Of a DNA stretch of 26,112 nt, positions 6,228 through 14,087 are shown in pieces. A program made the translations under genes and the position numbers. The stretch spans positions 1-26,112 of the IMG/VR virus record IMGVR_UViG_3300048029_000389; one strand, written 5' to 3'. The notes beneath the pieces are model-generated. The model did no database searches, was not told the DNA's origin, and was given only the letters and a program-made list of their open reading frames with translations. The stretch is from a virus. How positions within the stretch are numbered: the first letter of the stretch is position 1; each line of letters opens with the position of its first letter.

Positions 6228-8050
6228 TGGATGCAAATGAAATAAAAGATATGTTGCATTCTGAAGCTGTTTCTGTGTGTGAAATGCTTTTACCTAACGG
6301 AAAACTAGAAAGGAATGATTGGTGTGTTGGCTCAATAGCAGGCGAAGAAGGAAGGAGTTTAAAAGTAGTAACTTCAGGCAGGAAATTAGGCACATGGAAA
6401 GACTTTGCAGGGGACGAAGGTGGAAATAACTTGCTTGAGCTTTGGTCTAAAGTAAAACGCATTACATTTGTAGAAGCATACATAGAGGCAAAAAAATATT
6501 TAGGCGTCTATGAAGAGGAATACATCAAAGGTTCTGAAAAAAAATACGAGCCTTACAAGATCACATCAGAGTGGAAAGTTAAGCACTCAGATGGAATGAA
6601 CTACTTAATGACTAAGAGAGGAATAGAAAAAGAAACTATTAAGCAATTTGGAATAACAACCAAAGGAACTGAGGTAATGTTTCCATACTACTCTTTAGAT
6701 GGTAATGTTTGCGAAATGGCAAAATTCTTAAAGAAAGAAGAAGGCAAGAAGAAGCAAATGTGGTCATCTTCTAATACAGCTAAAACATTATTTGGAAAAC
6801 ATTTAACTAGCGACAATGCACATACTTTAATTATAACAGAAGGAGAAATTGATGCTATGTCTATATGGCAGGCATTAAAAAGCGAAGAGCATGGAATTGT
6901 AAGTGTGCCTTTTGGAGCTAAATGGGAATCTCAAAACGGAAATGATCCTAATAGTGAATGGATAAGTAATGACTTTGATTATTTAAGTAGATTTGAGACG
7001 ATTATATTAGCATTAGATAATGATGAAGCAGGACTATCTGCAACTAAGTGCATAGTAAAAAGACTAGGAAGAGATAGATGTAGGTCTGTAGATTTTGGAG
7101 AATACAAAGATGCAAATGAGGTTCTACTAAAAAAAGCAAATCTAAGAAAGATTATAGAAGATGCAAAAAACTACGAACCTGAGAATTTAAAAAATGCATC
7201 AACTTATGAAGCAGAATTAGCTGACAGATTTTTTAATCCTGAAAAAAACTATAGAGGAATACCATTGCCTTGGAATATTCCATTTTTTGTAAGAATGAAT
7301 GAAATTAGTATAGTCACAGGATTTAGTGGTAGTGGTAAAACAATGCTTTTAAATTATTTGTGCTGTCATCTTGCAAGTTTAGGAAACAAAGTATGCATTG
7401 CATCACTAGAGGTTAGAGTAGAAGAAACTATATCCTGCTTGGTAGCTCAAACATTAGGAAAAGATGCACCAAGTAGCAAAGAAGAACTTTCTAACGCTAT
7501 GAATTGGCTAGGTGACGGATTTTGGTTTTATGATCATGTAGGACAAGCTGATTTTGAACCAATGATTGAAAGTTTTGCATATGCACATAAGCGTCATGGA
7601 ATAAATGTAATTGTAATAGATAGCTTAATGAAGTGCGGTCTAGCATTTGACGATTACAAAGGACAGAAACTTTTAGTTGATAAACTTGCCGACTTTGTAC
7701 ACAAGTACGACGTTCATATTTTTTTAGTTGCTCATTCAAAAAAGAAAGAAAGCGAAAAAGAATATGTTGGTAAAATGGATGTCAAAGGAATATCTGAAAT
7801 TACAGACATGGCACACAATGTTTTAAGCGTGTGGAGACATAAAGCTAAAGAAGAAGCAATCAATGCATTAAGTCCTGAGACTCAAAAGGAAGACATTGCA
7901 GATTTAGAAATATCAATGTTTAACAGCTTGTTTAGCGTGCATAAGCAAAGAAATGACAAAGGAGAAGAGCCTGAAATAAGATTATGGTATGATAAAGACT
8001 CTAGGCATTATACTCAACAATGGGATGGAGGAGAAAAAGGATTTTTATGA
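6227..8050 (+). CDS. bifunctional DNA primase-helicase (TOPRIM plus RecA-like, T7 gp4/Twinkle type)
   Basis: This encodes 607 aa. An N-terminal region (1-100) contains WKDFAGDEGGNNLLELWS, as in CHC2-type primase heads, but lacks a CxxC zinc ligand set. A TOPRIM domain follows, with LIITEGEIDAMS near residue 200 and ILALDNDEAG near 260. The helicase domain has Walker A GFSGSGKT near 364, CIASLEV near 390, Walker B NVIVIDSLMKCG near 460, FLVAHSKK near 498 and a GISEITDMAHNVLSVWR segment near 520. It should unwind DNA 5'-3' as a hexamer and prime the lagging strand; without the zinc finger, priming may be weak or use different recognition. The start has GGAGG at 6215-6219 and a TAATG overlap with the initiator gene. 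Confidence 0.88.
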   Translation: MDANEIKDMLHSEAVSVCEMLLPNGKLERNDWCVGSIAGEEGRSLKVVTSGRKLGTWKDFAGDEGGNNLLELWSKVKRITFVEAYIEAKKYLGVYEEEYIKGSEKKYEPYKITSEWKVKHSDGMNYLMTKRGIEKETIKQFGITTKGTEVMFPYYSLDGNVCEMAKFLKKEEGKKKQMWSSSNTAKTLFGKHLTSDNAHTLIITEGEIDAMSIWQALKSEEHGIVSVPFGAKWESQNGNDPNSEWISNDFDYLSRFETIILALDNDEAGLSATKCIVKRLGRDRCRSVDFGEYKDANEVLLKKANLRKIIEDAKNYEPENLKNASTYEAELADRFFNPEKNYRGIPLPWNIPFFVRMNEISIVTGFSGSGKTMLLNYLCCHLASLGNKVCIASLEVRVEETISCLVAQTLGKDAPSSKEELSNAMNWLGDGFWFYDHVGQADFEPMIESFAYAHKRHGINVIVIDSLMKCGLAFDDYKGQKLLVDKLADFVHKYDVHIFLVAHSKKKESEKEYVGKMDVKGISEITDMAHNVLSVWRHKAKEEAINALSPETQKEDIADLEISMFNSLFSVHKQRNDKGEEPEIRLWYDKDSRHYTQQWDGGEKGFL

Positions 8051-8547
8051 AAAACGAATTAGAAAAAATTATTAAGCATATAGTAGACATAAAAGACATA
8101 GCCTGCATAGAGACGATAGAAACAAAAGCAAGCGTTTCATTAATTGCAAAAATAGCAGGAGAAGACTACGGAAGAATAGTAGGTTCAAAAGGAAGAACTA
8201 TAGAGTTATTAAAAGATTTAGTTGATGCATATTCTGATTTACCAACAACTGAAAAAACTCACAGATTAATATTAGAAGAACCTCAAACGAAATCTTGGGG
8301 AGTTAGGGAAAACTTTAGGCATAACCCAAAGTGGAGAACTAGCGAAGTCGAGAGTGATATTTATAACTTAATATCTTTATTTGGAAAAGTAGAAATTAAT
8401 ATTGTAGATACAGGTAGTCATGTTATCTTTGAGTGTATAGAGCAAGGAAACAACTACCTAAGCGATAGAGTAAAAGAAGCAATTGAGTTTTTAACTATTG
8501 CAATGGTAAAAGGATATGGAAGAAATGCATTACTAGAATTTAGTTGA
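8047..8547 (+). CDS. KH-domain (KhpA-like) nucleic-acid-binding protein
   Basis: I chose the ATG at 8047 (MKNELEKIIKHIVDIKD, 166 aa) because it overlaps the primase-helicase stop as ATGA; an upstream in-frame start at 8020 would intrude into that gene. Residues about 28-65 contain LIAKIAGEDYGRIVGSKGRTIELLKDLVDAY, where GRIVGSKG is a GxxG loop flanked as in KH domains of bacterial KhpA and Jag. KH domains bind single-stranded RNA or DNA in the groove beside this loop. The remaining about 80 residues (WGVRENFRHNPKWRTSEVESDI, then a beta-rich end) are unfamiliar and roughly domain-sized. Its place directly after the primase-helicase suggests a replication or early-RNA role. Confidence 0.6.
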   Translation: MKNELEKIIKHIVDIKDIACIETIETKASVSLIAKIAGEDYGRIVGSKGRTIELLKDLVDAYSDLPTTEKTHRLILEEPQTKSWGVRENFRHNPKWRTSEVESDIYNLISLFGKVEINIVDTGSHVIFECIEQGNNYLSDRVKEAIEFLTIAMVKGYGRNALLEFS

Positions 8548-8548
8548 T

Positions 8549-8794
8549 ATGAAATTTAAGCAAGAATCTATAACAAGATTTATATTTTATTCAGAAACAC
8601 AAAAAGATGTTGCGCATATAGTGGATTTATTAGAAGGAGAATGCTCGTGTCAGAATTTTCAGTTTAGAATAAAACCCTTAATTGAAAGAGGAGTAATTAA
8701 AAAAACAGATGCAGTTGGAAAATGTAAACATATGAAGCACGCAAGAAACATTCTTTGCGATGAAATTATAGAACAACTAAAACAAAAAAATTGA
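8549..8794 (+). CDS. small SWIM-type zinc-binding protein
   Basis: The 81-aa product contains GECSCQNFQFR near residue 31, and GKCKHMKHAR about 25 residues later. This CxC...CxH spacing is the SWIM zinc-finger signature, and the ending resembles small phage proteins that consist of a SWIM finger alone. SWIM domains bind DNA or protein partners. The gene starts one base after the KH gene's stop, and its own TGA overlaps the next start (TTGA at 8791). Confidence 0.6.
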   Translation: MKFKQESITRFIFYSETQKDVAHIVDLLEGECSCQNFQFRIKPLIERGVIKKTDAVGKCKHMKHARNILCDEIIEQLKQKN

Positions 8795-9165
8795 AACGCA
8801 CGCCATTAAAAAGAAAGACTCCAATGAAAAGGAGTCAGAAACCTATGAAGCGCACACCTTTAAAAAGGCAAAGCAACTCGAAGAGTTCGAGAGAAAGGAG
8901 AACATCATACGCAAAAGCCAAAAAGGAATATATGCATGGTAGAGAAGGCAAAAAGAACCATTGTGAGAGATGTGAAGGATTGATTGGTATAGATTGTTTA
9001 GATTTGCATCATAAAGCAGGCAGAAGTGGATCATCTGAAAACGAAAATGGTGAAATGGAAAGAAATTTAACAAATAAGAAAAATTTTATGGCTGTATGTA
9101 GAAAGTGCCATGATTGGATACATAGAAACCCAAAAATAAGTAGAGAAAATAATTGGTTGATATAA
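8791..9165 (+). CDS. HNH-type endonuclease-like protein
   Basis: This encodes 124 aa from a TTG start that overlaps the preceding TGA (TTGA). The N-terminus is a basic repeat (KRTPLKRKTPMKRSQ, then MKRTPLKRQ) often seen in phage HNH proteins. The domain follows: CERCEG near residue 50, DLHHKAGRSG near 62 (HH as in HNH), NLTNKKNFMAVCRKCHDWIH near 90. Two CxxC pairs should hold structural zinc, and the HH...N...H residues form the metal-dependent nuclease site. It could serve in recombination, packaging or host-DNA cleavage. It is in the replication cluster, not next to a terminase. Confidence 0.75.
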   Translation: MKRTPLKRKTPMKRSQKPMKRTPLKRQSNSKSSRERRTSYAKAKKEYMHGREGKKNHCERCEGLIGIDCLDLHHKAGRSGSSENENGEMERNLTNKKNFMAVCRKCHDWIHRNPKISRENNWLI

Positions 9166-9166
9166 A

Positions 9167-9964
9167 ATGAAAATAAATTGCTCATACACAAAGTTAGTAT
9201 CTGTAGATGAATTAGTTAAGCATCCAAAGAATCCAAACACTCACACACCTAAGCAAATACAACTGCTTGCAAAAATTATAAAAGCTCAGGGATTTAGACA
9301 GCCTATAGTGGTAAGTAAAAGAAGTGGATTTATTGTAAAAGGTCACGGAAGACTTGAGAGTGCAATATTGGCAGGCTTGCAAGAAGTGCCTGTAGATATT
9401 CAAGATTACAAATCAGAAGCAGAAGAATATGCAGACATGATTGCAGACAATCGAATAGCAGAACTAAGTCAGATGAACTCTGATACGCTTATTGATTTAA
9501 TAGAAGAGCTTGAAGAAGTAGATTTTGACTTAGATTTAACAGGATTTGAGGAGTATGACATAGATCAGTTAATAAAAGATGTCAGCGAACAGGAAGAGGA
9601 GAAGGAAGAGGAAAATGTGCAAGGCATGGAGTACTCAAAAAAAATAAAAGCACCAAATTATGAAATTAAAGGAGAAAATCCAAATATAGAAGAGTTGTTT
9701 GATTTGGAAAAATACAAGTCTTTGCTTAAAGAAATAGAAAAAAGTAATCTAACAGAAGAACAAAAAGAATTTTTAAAATTAAGTGCTTCAAGGCATATAG
9801 TATTTAATTATGAAAAAATAGCTGAATACTACGCACATCAAGAAAAGGAAGCGCAAGAGCATATGGAAAATTCTGCATTAGTTATTATAGACTTTGAGAA
9901 AGCGATAGAAAAAGGATTTAGTGCATTTTCGGAAGACATGAGGAACTATTTTAAAAATGAGTAA
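9167..9964 (+). CDS. ParB-like nuclease/DNA-binding domain protein
   Basis: This encodes 265 aa. Residues about 8-85 show the ParB/Spo0J N-terminal domain: KHPKNPNTHTPKQIQLLAKIIKAQGFRQPIVV, then FIVKGHGRLESAILAGLQEVPV, with GHGR corresponding to the ParB GHRR nucleotide-binding box. The usual phage MTase partner domain is absent. The rest is acidic (DLIEELEEVDFDLDLTGFEEYDIDQLI, EEEKEEENV) and helical, probably a protein-interaction tail. The CTP-dependent ParB clamp role needs further domains not visible here, so a nuclease-like or DNA-modification accessory role is more likely. It overlaps the glycosyltransferase by 8 nt. Confidence 0.7.
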   Translation: MKINCSYTKLVSVDELVKHPKNPNTHTPKQIQLLAKIIKAQGFRQPIVVSKRSGFIVKGHGRLESAILAGLQEVPVDIQDYKSEAEEYADMIADNRIAELSQMNSDTLIDLIEELEEVDFDLDLTGFEEYDIDQLIKDVSEQEEEKEEENVQGMEYSKKIKAPNYEIKGENPNIEELFDLEKYKSLLKEIEKSNLTEEQKEFLKLSASRHIVFNYEKIAEYYAHQEKEAQEHMENSALVIIDFEKAIEKGFSAFSEDMRNYFKNE

Positions 9965-10811
9965 AAAGTTTGCTATATTTATAATGGTTCATGGAAGACC
10001 AAAAAAAGATTGGACTTATAGAACTTTAAAAAATAATGGTTACACAGGTAAGATTTACCTAGTAGGTGACAACTTAGATGAAACCATAGATGAATATAAG
10101 GAAAGATATGGCGATGATTTACTAGTTTTTGATAAAGAACTTGCTAGAAAAGGATTAGATGCAGGCGACAACTCAGGCGACTTAAGGAGTACATTGTATT
10201 CATCTAATAAAATTCATGATTTAGCTAAAGAAAAAAAGTTAGATTATTATATGATTATGTGCGATGACTACGATGGTTTTAGATATCGTTTTGATGAGTT
10301 TGATAATTACTGCACTAAGAAAAATTGCAGAACATTAGATAAAGTTTTTAAAAGTATGATAAATCTAATGCAAAGCTCAAAGCAAATTACTACAATAGCA
10401 TTAGCGCAAGGTGGTGATTTTATAGGAGGCGAAAAATCAGCAATGGGAAAGCAAAAAACGCTTCGGCGTAAGGCAATGAATAGTTTTTTATGTAGTACAA
10501 AAAGACCATTCAAATTTATGGGCAGAATGAACGAAGATGTCACGACTTATGTAAATCTTGGTGGCAAAGGACATTTATTTTTTACAATTCCTCAAGTAGC
10601 AGTTGATCAAATGGGAACACAGCAGGAAGAGGGTGGCTTGACTGATTTATATAAGAGTTATGGCACTTATGTGAAATCATTTTTTAGCGTAATGTATAAT
10701 CCGTCATGTGTAAAAATAAGTATGATTGGATTTTCTCATCCAAGAATCCATCATAGAATACTATGGAATAATGCAGTTCCTAAAATATTATCTGAAGATC
10801 ACAAGAAGTGA
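9957..10811 (+). CDS. phage GT-A-like glycosyltransferase (TET-associated-glycosyltransferase-like)
   Basis: This encodes 284 aa. The N-terminus (FAIFIMVHGRPKKDWTYRTL, YTGKIYLVGDN) looks like a nucleotide-sugar-binding Rossmann half, followed near residue 100 by YYMIMCDDYDGFRYRFD, where CDDYD can serve as the DxD metal site. Later blocks (TIALAQGGDFIGG, RRKAMNSFLC, FKFMGRMNEDVTTYV, GTYVKSFFSVM, HHRILW) match my memory of phage proteins grouped as TET-associated glycosyltransferases, proposed to glycosylate oxidised 5-methylpyrimidines in phage DNA. No TET/JBP dioxygenase or methyltransferase is in the window, so its substrate is open. It follows the ParB-like gene by overlap and ends in GTGA with a ribbon-helix-helix gene. 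Confidence 0.6.
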   Translation: MSKKFAIFIMVHGRPKKDWTYRTLKNNGYTGKIYLVGDNLDETIDEYKERYGDDLLVFDKELARKGLDAGDNSGDLRSTLYSSNKIHDLAKEKKLDYYMIMCDDYDGFRYRFDEFDNYCTKKNCRTLDKVFKSMINLMQSSKQITTIALAQGGDFIGGEKSAMGKQKTLRRKAMNSFLCSTKRPFKFMGRMNEDVTTYVNLGGKGHLFFTIPQVAVDQMGTQQEEGGLTDLYKSYGTYVKSFFSVMYNPSCVKISMIGFSHPRIHHRILWNNAVPKILSEDHKK

Positions 10812-10996
10812 AGAGATACAAAAGCAAAGATTATGCAGAAGGTGAAAAGCTATCATACAAAGGAAAAAAAGGATGTCAGTTAAGTTGCCATTTGCCTAAG
10901 TGGATGAAAGATAAGATCAGAGAAAAGTCCCAAGAAAGTGAAATGTCTATCAGTAGATATGTTATAAATCTTTTAAAAAAAGAATGGAGACAATAA
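10808..10996 (+). CDS. ribbon-helix-helix (Arc/CopG-like) DNA-binding protein
   Basis: This encodes 62 aa from a GTG that overlaps the glycosyltransferase stop (GTGA). Residues about 22-58 (CQLSCHLPKWMKDKIREKSQESEMSISRYVINLLKKEW) fit a ribbon-helix-helix fold: a short beta strand, a helix, the SISRYV turn and a second helix. Such proteins dimerise and repress transcription through the beta strand. It is the last gene before a regulatory gap, so it could control this cluster or the promoter at 11098. That link is inference. Confidence 0.6.
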   Translation: MKRYKSKDYAEGEKLSYKGKKGCQLSCHLPKWMKDKIREKSQESEMSISRYVINLLKKEWRQ

Positions 10997-11030
10997 AAAT
11001 AACTTTTTTTTTATTTTTTTTACAAGCCAC

Positions 11031-11054
11031 AACCCTCATAAACACTAGGGTTTT
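11031..11054 (+). terminator. weak intrinsic terminator after the ribbon-helix-helix gene
   Basis: AACCCT (11031-11036) and AGGGTT (11047-11052) form a 6-bp stem with a 10-nt loop and run into TTTT. The stem is short and the U-tract only four long, so termination may be partial. The 137-nt gap also holds a long T-rich tract at 11003-11021 upstream and the promoter at 11098. Confidence 0.4.
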
Positions 11055-11097
11055 CCAATATTTCTAAAAAAATATAAAACTTTTTTCTTAAAAGGTA

Positions 11098-11126
11098 TTG
11101 ACAAATATATAAGTTTGTGGTTTTAT
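11098..11126 (+). promoter_or_regulatory. leaderless-type promoter for the 11134 gene
   Basis: TTGACA at 11098-11103 is followed 17 bp later by TTTTAT, with TATTAT a few bases further. The flank GGTATTGACA resembles the promoters at 902 and 1510, and an A/T tract lies upstream. The ATG at 11134 is 36 nt from the first base of the -35 box, so the transcript should begin at or next to the start codon. Confidence 0.6.
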
Positions 11127-11133
11127 TATAACC

Positions 11134-11418
11134 ATGAACAACACAACACACACCAAAACATTTAAAGGCATCGTAAACGTATCTTCAATAGGAGAAGACC
11201 CTTACAAAAAAGTTTCTCTTTTCAGCGTAGCATTAAATCGTCACGTAATGACCAACATGATTCAAAATGTTATTGAAGTAGAAGCTCCTTCTAAAAACGA
11301 AGCACGTCTTTTAATCAACAAGATTGCACGTAGCCAACAAAGTGAAGTAACTTTGACAAAGGGCTTTGCAAATTGGGGAGATGCTACTTTAGTAATCACT
11401 CAAATCATAGAAAAATAA
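11134..11418 (+). CDS. hypothetical protein, 94 aa, leaderless
   Basis: The product (MNNTTHTKTFKGIVNVSSIG ... LVITQIIEK) looks like a small alpha/beta protein: a beta-rich N-terminal half, a helix around APSKNEARLLINKIARSQ, and a final strand pair. The opening codons are CA-repeats (ATGAACAACACAACACACAC), the strongest such stretch in the window, placed directly at the predicted transcription start. Its codon use includes more CGT, CTT and TCT than the neighbours, like the capsid gene, which hints at high expression. No family is recognised. It is transcribed towards the resolvase gene. Confidence 0.65.
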   Translation: MNNTTHTKTFKGIVNVSSIGEDPYKKVSLFSVALNRHVMTNMIQNVIEVEAPSKNEARLLINKIARSQQSEVTLTKGFANWGDATLVITQIIEK

Positions 11419-11429
11419 TATGTTTGTCT

Positions 11430-11471
11430 TGTGTTCTAAAAAATGGGAATTTTGTTCCCATGAAGAACACA
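11430..11471 (+). promoter_or_regulatory. hairpin enclosing the start codon of the RecU-like gene
   Basis: An outer 8-bp stem (TGTGTTCT 11430-11437 with AGAACACA 11464-11471) and an inner 7-bp stem (ATGGGAA 11443-11449 with TTCCCAT 11455-11461) enclose a TTTTG loop. The internal loop is AAAAA against GA. The ATG at 11460 has its first two bases paired in the inner stem. There is no U-tract, so it is not a normal terminator; a translational switch fits better. Confidence 0.6.
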
Positions 11472-11960
11472 GGAAAAAATTTAGAAAAGTGGATTGAAAT
11501 AGAAGCTAAAAAGTACGAGCATAAAAATAAACTTCTTTTAAGAAAGGTTGATCCTCCAAGTTTTTCTCGTGTTGTTAAAGGCAGAACAATACACACATTA
11601 CTGCCAAATCCCTTTGCTGATTTCATTGGATGCACAAAACAAGGACGCATCGTATGCATCGAAGCGAAAAGCACTAAAGAAGCAAGATTGCCTTTTGGTA
11701 AAAGCGGACTTAGGCAAAAACAAATAGATGACTTAAAGCAATTTGAATCATTTGGTGCAATATGTGGCATCATTTGGGATTGTGGAAAATTCTATTGGGT
11801 AACCTTGCAAGATATTGAAAGAGCAAGCAAAGAAGGAAGGAAGTCAGTAACACCAAAACATTGCAAAGAAATAAAATCAGAAAATGGTCATGTTATAGAT
11901 TTTTATCCTTTTTTAAAAAAATGTAATTCTTTTACAGAGTGGCAAACAACTCGCATTTAA
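11460..11960 (+). CDS. RecU-like Holliday-junction resolvase
   Basis: I chose the ATG at 11460 (MKNTGKNLEKWIEIEAKKYEH, 166 aa); an upstream in-frame start at 11373 lies inside the previous gene. The layout fits RecU: an N-terminal GKNLEKWIE, a variable region, then NPFADFIGCTKQGRIVCIEAKST near residues 50-72, supplying the D...ExK metal-binding residues of the restriction-endonuclease-like fold. LRQKQIDDLKQFESFGAICGIIWDC follows, with Q and G at the places RecU has HQ...GG. The enzyme would resolve four-way junctions during recombination or before packaging. The start codon is enclosed in a hairpin. The portal gene follows after 24 nt. Confidence 0.7.
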   Translation: MKNTGKNLEKWIEIEAKKYEHKNKLLLRKVDPPSFSRVVKGRTIHTLLPNPFADFIGCTKQGRIVCIEAKSTKEARLPFGKSGLRQKQIDDLKQFESFGAICGIIWDCGKFYWVTLQDIERASKEGRKSVTPKHCKEIKSENGHVIDFYPFLKKCNSFTEWQTTRI

Positions 11961-11984
11961 AAAAAATTTTGTTAATATTAAGTC

Positions 11985-14087
11985 ATGAGTATATTTAGTG
12001 ACATTAAATCTGCGTTTACAAAAAAAGGAAGTATGCCTCAAAAATTTGGAGGATTTGATGCAGAAGAAAATAAAAAAATCTTTGAACATCTCGAACGATT
12101 AGCAGGTGTAAAGATTGATAAAATATCAGACTACGATAGTTATTTTGATGCAGTTCTAGGAAAAATATGGGCATCATATAGAGCGTGCGATATGGTTGCT
12201 AGTGTAGTATCAAATGTAAGCTATGGATTAGTTGATAAGAACGGAAATCCAAAAGTAGACAAAGAAATACAAAGATCACTAACTCATCCAAACACGCACG
12301 AAACTTTTAGAGAATTGCTGTACATAACTGCAATGCAGATAAAAATGACAGGTAATGCCTATTGGTATAAGGAAAGAAAAACACTAGGTGGAGAATTTGA
12401 GCTAATTCCTTTATATCCTCAGTATATTAAAATTATTCCTGACCCAAAGAAAAAAATTGGAACATACGAATATACAAGAAATGGAAATACAACATATTAT
12501 AAACCTGAGCAAATCATACATTTTAAAAAACCTAATCCGTCTGATCCTGTATTAGGCATAGGAGACATAGAAGCATCTGAAGTATTATTTCAAGACTTCT
12601 TAAATCAAGGTAAGATAAGAACAAAAGGATTAGAAAGGGGGAATATACCCGCAGGCGTTTTAGTTAGAGAAGAATATGAAGGAGATGAAGCAGAATGGGA
12701 AAGAGCTAAATCAGCATGGGAAAGAAAATATATAGGAAAAACAAGAGGCTCAGGAGGAATTGCGTGGCTTACAGGAAAGTGGAACTTTCTAAAAATAGGA
12801 ACGACGCCACAAGAGCAGGAATCTATTGAGTTTGAAAAGAAAACAGAAAGAGAAATATTCTTAGCACATGGAGTGCCTGCTAGTATTGCAGGATTTGAAA
12901 ACGCAACTAATTATGCAACAGCAAGACAAGATTATATAAATTTTACAAGATTTACTTGCTTGCCACTAGTTCAATTAATATTTGCAAGAATTAATGATCC
13001 TGACGAATGGATTAAAACAAAAAATGAAAATCTAGAAGTAGAGTTTCAAATAGATGGATTGTTAGATGTAGAGCAATTGGTAAAAGATTATAAACCTTTA
13101 GTGGATTGCGGAGCAATGTCTTTAAATGAATTAAGAGTAAGATGCGGACTAAAAGCAACAAACAATCCCGACCATGATAATTTTTATTCTAATTCCTCTG
13201 TAGTTACTTTAGAAAACATATCAACAGAAGGAATAGAACCTATTGAAAGCATACCACAGCAATCAGAAGTCAAGCCTGTAGAAAGCAAGCCTGTAGTTGA
13301 GGAAGAAGAAATTATAGATGAAGACGAGCAAGAAGAAAAAGCACTTTATGAAGTGTATGGCGAGAAAGTAGAATCTGTTCCGTCTTATGTAAGTGCAAAT
13401 GCTAGAAGAGGATTAGAACTTAGAGGAAAATACGGAGGAAGTGGCTTAACTCCAAAGACGATTAGAGAAGCAAGATTAATGGGAAGAGGTGAAATTAGTG
13501 ACTCTAAGGTTATTAGAATGAGTGCTTGGTTTTTAAGGCATGAGTCAGATTTAGCAAGTCCAAGAGCAAACGAATATTTAAATGGAGAAACTGACAGACC
13601 TACAGCAGGTCAAGTGGCTTGGTTGCTATGGGGAGGAGACTTAGGGAAGTCAAATAGAATGCGTGCGCAAAAATGGGCAGAACGACAAGCGAATAGAATA
13701 AGAGAAAGCGGAAGCAAAATAGTAGAAGTAAAATCTATAAAATCAAGATCGTGGAAGTTCAATGAAGAGGTATACAATAAAAATGTGTCAAAAAATGCAA
13801 AAAGAGCTTTAGCATATTTAGATTCACATAAGCCTAATTGGGACGACTCAAAAGTATTTAAAGGAGCATATTCATATCCTGAGTTACGTGGAATAGCGAG
13901 TGTGTTAGCTAGGAAAGTAAATGTTAGCTACAAAAGTATGTGCAAAATCGCAAATGCAAATAGAATAGGCGAGAGAGAACTGCAAAAAATAGAAGACGAT
14001 ACATATGAAAATGTAGATGCACTAATATTAGATTTACTAGGAGGATTAACATTTATAAGATGGGCAAGTGAAGAAGTTGGCGACTAA
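11985..14087 (+). CDS. portal protein with two extra C-terminal domains
   Basis: This encodes 700 aa. Residues 1 to about 420 are an HK97-family portal: SYRACDMVASVVSNVSYGLVD, TGNAYWYKERK, FELIPLYPQYIKI, IIHFKKPNPSDPVLGIGDIEA, then ATNYATARQDYINFTRFTCLPL. The dodecameric portal is the DNA entry and exit channel at one capsid vertex. After an acidic linker come two additions. Residues about 465-560 contain RRGLELRGKYGGSGLTPKTI and PTAGQVAWLLWGGDLG, a block I recall from other phage structural proteins, function unknown. Residues about 595-700 (KNAKRALAYLD ... ILDLLGGLTFIRWA) resemble part of the protease. No Shine-Dalgarno is visible. No terminase precedes it. Confidence 0.88.
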   Translation: MSIFSDIKSAFTKKGSMPQKFGGFDAEENKKIFEHLERLAGVKIDKISDYDSYFDAVLGKIWASYRACDMVASVVSNVSYGLVDKNGNPKVDKEIQRSLTHPNTHETFRELLYITAMQIKMTGNAYWYKERKTLGGEFELIPLYPQYIKIIPDPKKKIGTYEYTRNGNTTYYKPEQIIHFKKPNPSDPVLGIGDIEASEVLFQDFLNQGKIRTKGLERGNIPAGVLVREEYEGDEAEWERAKSAWERKYIGKTRGSGGIAWLTGKWNFLKIGTTPQEQESIEFEKKTEREIFLAHGVPASIAGFENATNYATARQDYINFTRFTCLPLVQLIFARINDPDEWIKTKNENLEVEFQIDGLLDVEQLVKDYKPLVDCGAMSLNELRVRCGLKATNNPDHDNFYSNSSVVTLENISTEGIEPIESIPQQSEVKPVESKPVVEEEEIIDEDEQEEKALYEVYGEKVESVPSYVSANARRGLELRGKYGGSGLTPKTIREARLMGRGEISDSKVIRMSAWFLRHESDLASPRANEYLNGETDRPTAGQVAWLLWGGDLGKSNRMRAQKWAERQANRIRESGSKIVEVKSIKSRSWKFNEEVYNKNVSKNAKRALAYLDSHKPNWDDSKVFKGAYSYPELRGIASVLARKVNVSYKSMCKIANANRIGERELQKIEDDTYENVDALILDLLGGLTFIRWASEEVGD

